Part shown: piece by piece, positions 19,627-19,859 of the stretch
Layout: each line of letters opens with the position of its first letter
Numbering within the stretch: position 1 is the stretch's first letter
Made by a program: the position numbers and the translations under genes
Source of the DNA: Thiopontia sp964647745
GTDB taxonomy: Bacteria > Pseudomonadota > Gammaproteobacteria > GCF-002020875
Direction of reading: 5' to 3'
Assembly: GCA_964647745.1 (NCBI GenBank)
Contig: CAZYJG010000023.1
Coordinates: forward strand, 1 to 19,859
Length of the DNA stretch: 19,859 nt
The notes under the pieces: model-generated
Database searches by the model: none
What the model was told of the DNA's origin: nothing
What the model saw: the letters and a program-made list of their open reading frames with translations, nothing else

Positions 19627-19859
19627 TCATGTGTCTTGGGGTAAGGGCTTGCTCCGTCTCTTGTTGCGCTCACTCTCTCTTCTGTTGATGATCCCATCCT
19701 CCGGGTATTCGTAGTGGATGATGGTGCGCCGATGGTTCTGCTGGGTGATCACCCCGCGCACCTCGAAGGGGCCGGTCAGTTCGATGGAGTGGAACTGTCC
19801 ATTGAGGGGGACAAGGTAGGTGGCGTCTCCCCGCCGCACCAGCTGGCGGAAATGGTACT
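19627..19859 (-). CDS. C-terminal part of an S24 (LexA/UmuD-fold) protein, cut by the window end
   Basis: The minus-strand frame is open from the window end to a TGA at 19629-19627 and has no internal break; the GTG at 19839 is probably not the start. The visible peptide begins YHFRQLVRRGDATYLVPLN, then SIELTGPFEVRGVIT. This aligns without gaps to the end of E. coli LexA as I recall it (VTVKRLKKQGNKVELLPEN...FTIEGLAVGVI), the S24 peptidase fold. The residue matching the catalytic lysine (K156 in LexA) is Arg here, so self-cleavage may be lost. An Arg/Lys-rich tail of about 20 residues follows the fold. The N-terminal half, including any DNA-binding domain and catalytic serine, lies outside the window, so the type of S24 protein cannot be named. 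Confidence 0.5.
   Translation of the reverse strand, partial: YHFRQLVRRGDATYLVPLNGQFHSIELTGPFEVRGVITQQNHRRTIIHYEYPEDGIINRRESERNKRRSKPLPQDT

Noticed and set aside
1..19859. CRISPR array, tRNA/rRNA genes, transposases, phage or toxin-antitoxin genes
   Set aside because: None seen on either strand; no regularly spaced repeats and no matching protein families.

Overview
The window looks like the chromosome of a gammaproteobacterium, probably a sulfur-oxidiser or purple-sulfur-type lineage. This rests on remembered gene order (rpsU | tsaD | plsY | folB-folK; ftsY-rpoH; M16-M16-rsmD-coaD-fdx), a Cca enzyme with a fused HD domain, a FolM-type pteridine reductase, and a ferredoxin that closely resembles the Allochromatium vinosum 2[4Fe-4S] type. 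The DNA is GC-rich and tightly packed. Many starts are TTG or GTG, and several convergent genes overlap at their stops. No rRNA, tRNA, CRISPR array, transposase or phage gene was seen.

Layout. 1-26: first codons of rpsU (minus strand), with its promoter at 136-164 and a 5' leader. 206-302: a REP/MITE-like repeat. 427-702: a small secreted ComEA-like helix-hairpin-helix protein. 853-3376: tsaD, plsY (opposite strand), folB and folK. 3373-5326: pteridine reductase (minus) and a MidA/NDUFAF7-type methyltransferase (plus). 5355-5458: a long imperfect palindrome. 5487-6692: uppP and a VanZ-like gene. 6650-9148: a minus-strand operon of an NDUFA9-like SDR, an 88-residue conserved hypothetical and cca. 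9246-11252: rpoH and ftsY. 11385-15131: a minus-strand pair of a 7-heme lipoprotein cytochrome c and a parvulin-type prolyl isomerase. 15438-19505: a plus-strand operon of two M16 peptidase-family proteins, rsmD, coaD and a ferredoxin, closed by a clear Rho-independent terminator. 19627-19859: the C-terminal end of an S24 (LexA/UmuD-fold) protein running off the window.

The genes mostly serve core functions: tRNA and rRNA modification, phospholipid, folate/pterin, CoA and undecaprenyl phosphate metabolism, membrane targeting and heat shock. The accessory part is the cytochrome-isomerase pair between ftsY and the M16 operon. It looks like an exported electron-transfer module with its own folding factor, and its promoter region carries stacked palindromes.

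The clearest regulatory signal is a near-perfect CIRCE (HrcA operator) overlapping a consensus sigma-70 promoter directly upstream of rpoH. It suggests that the heat-shock sigma factor here is repressed by HrcA. ftsE and ftsX, which commonly sit between ftsY and rpoH in this class, are absent from this locus.
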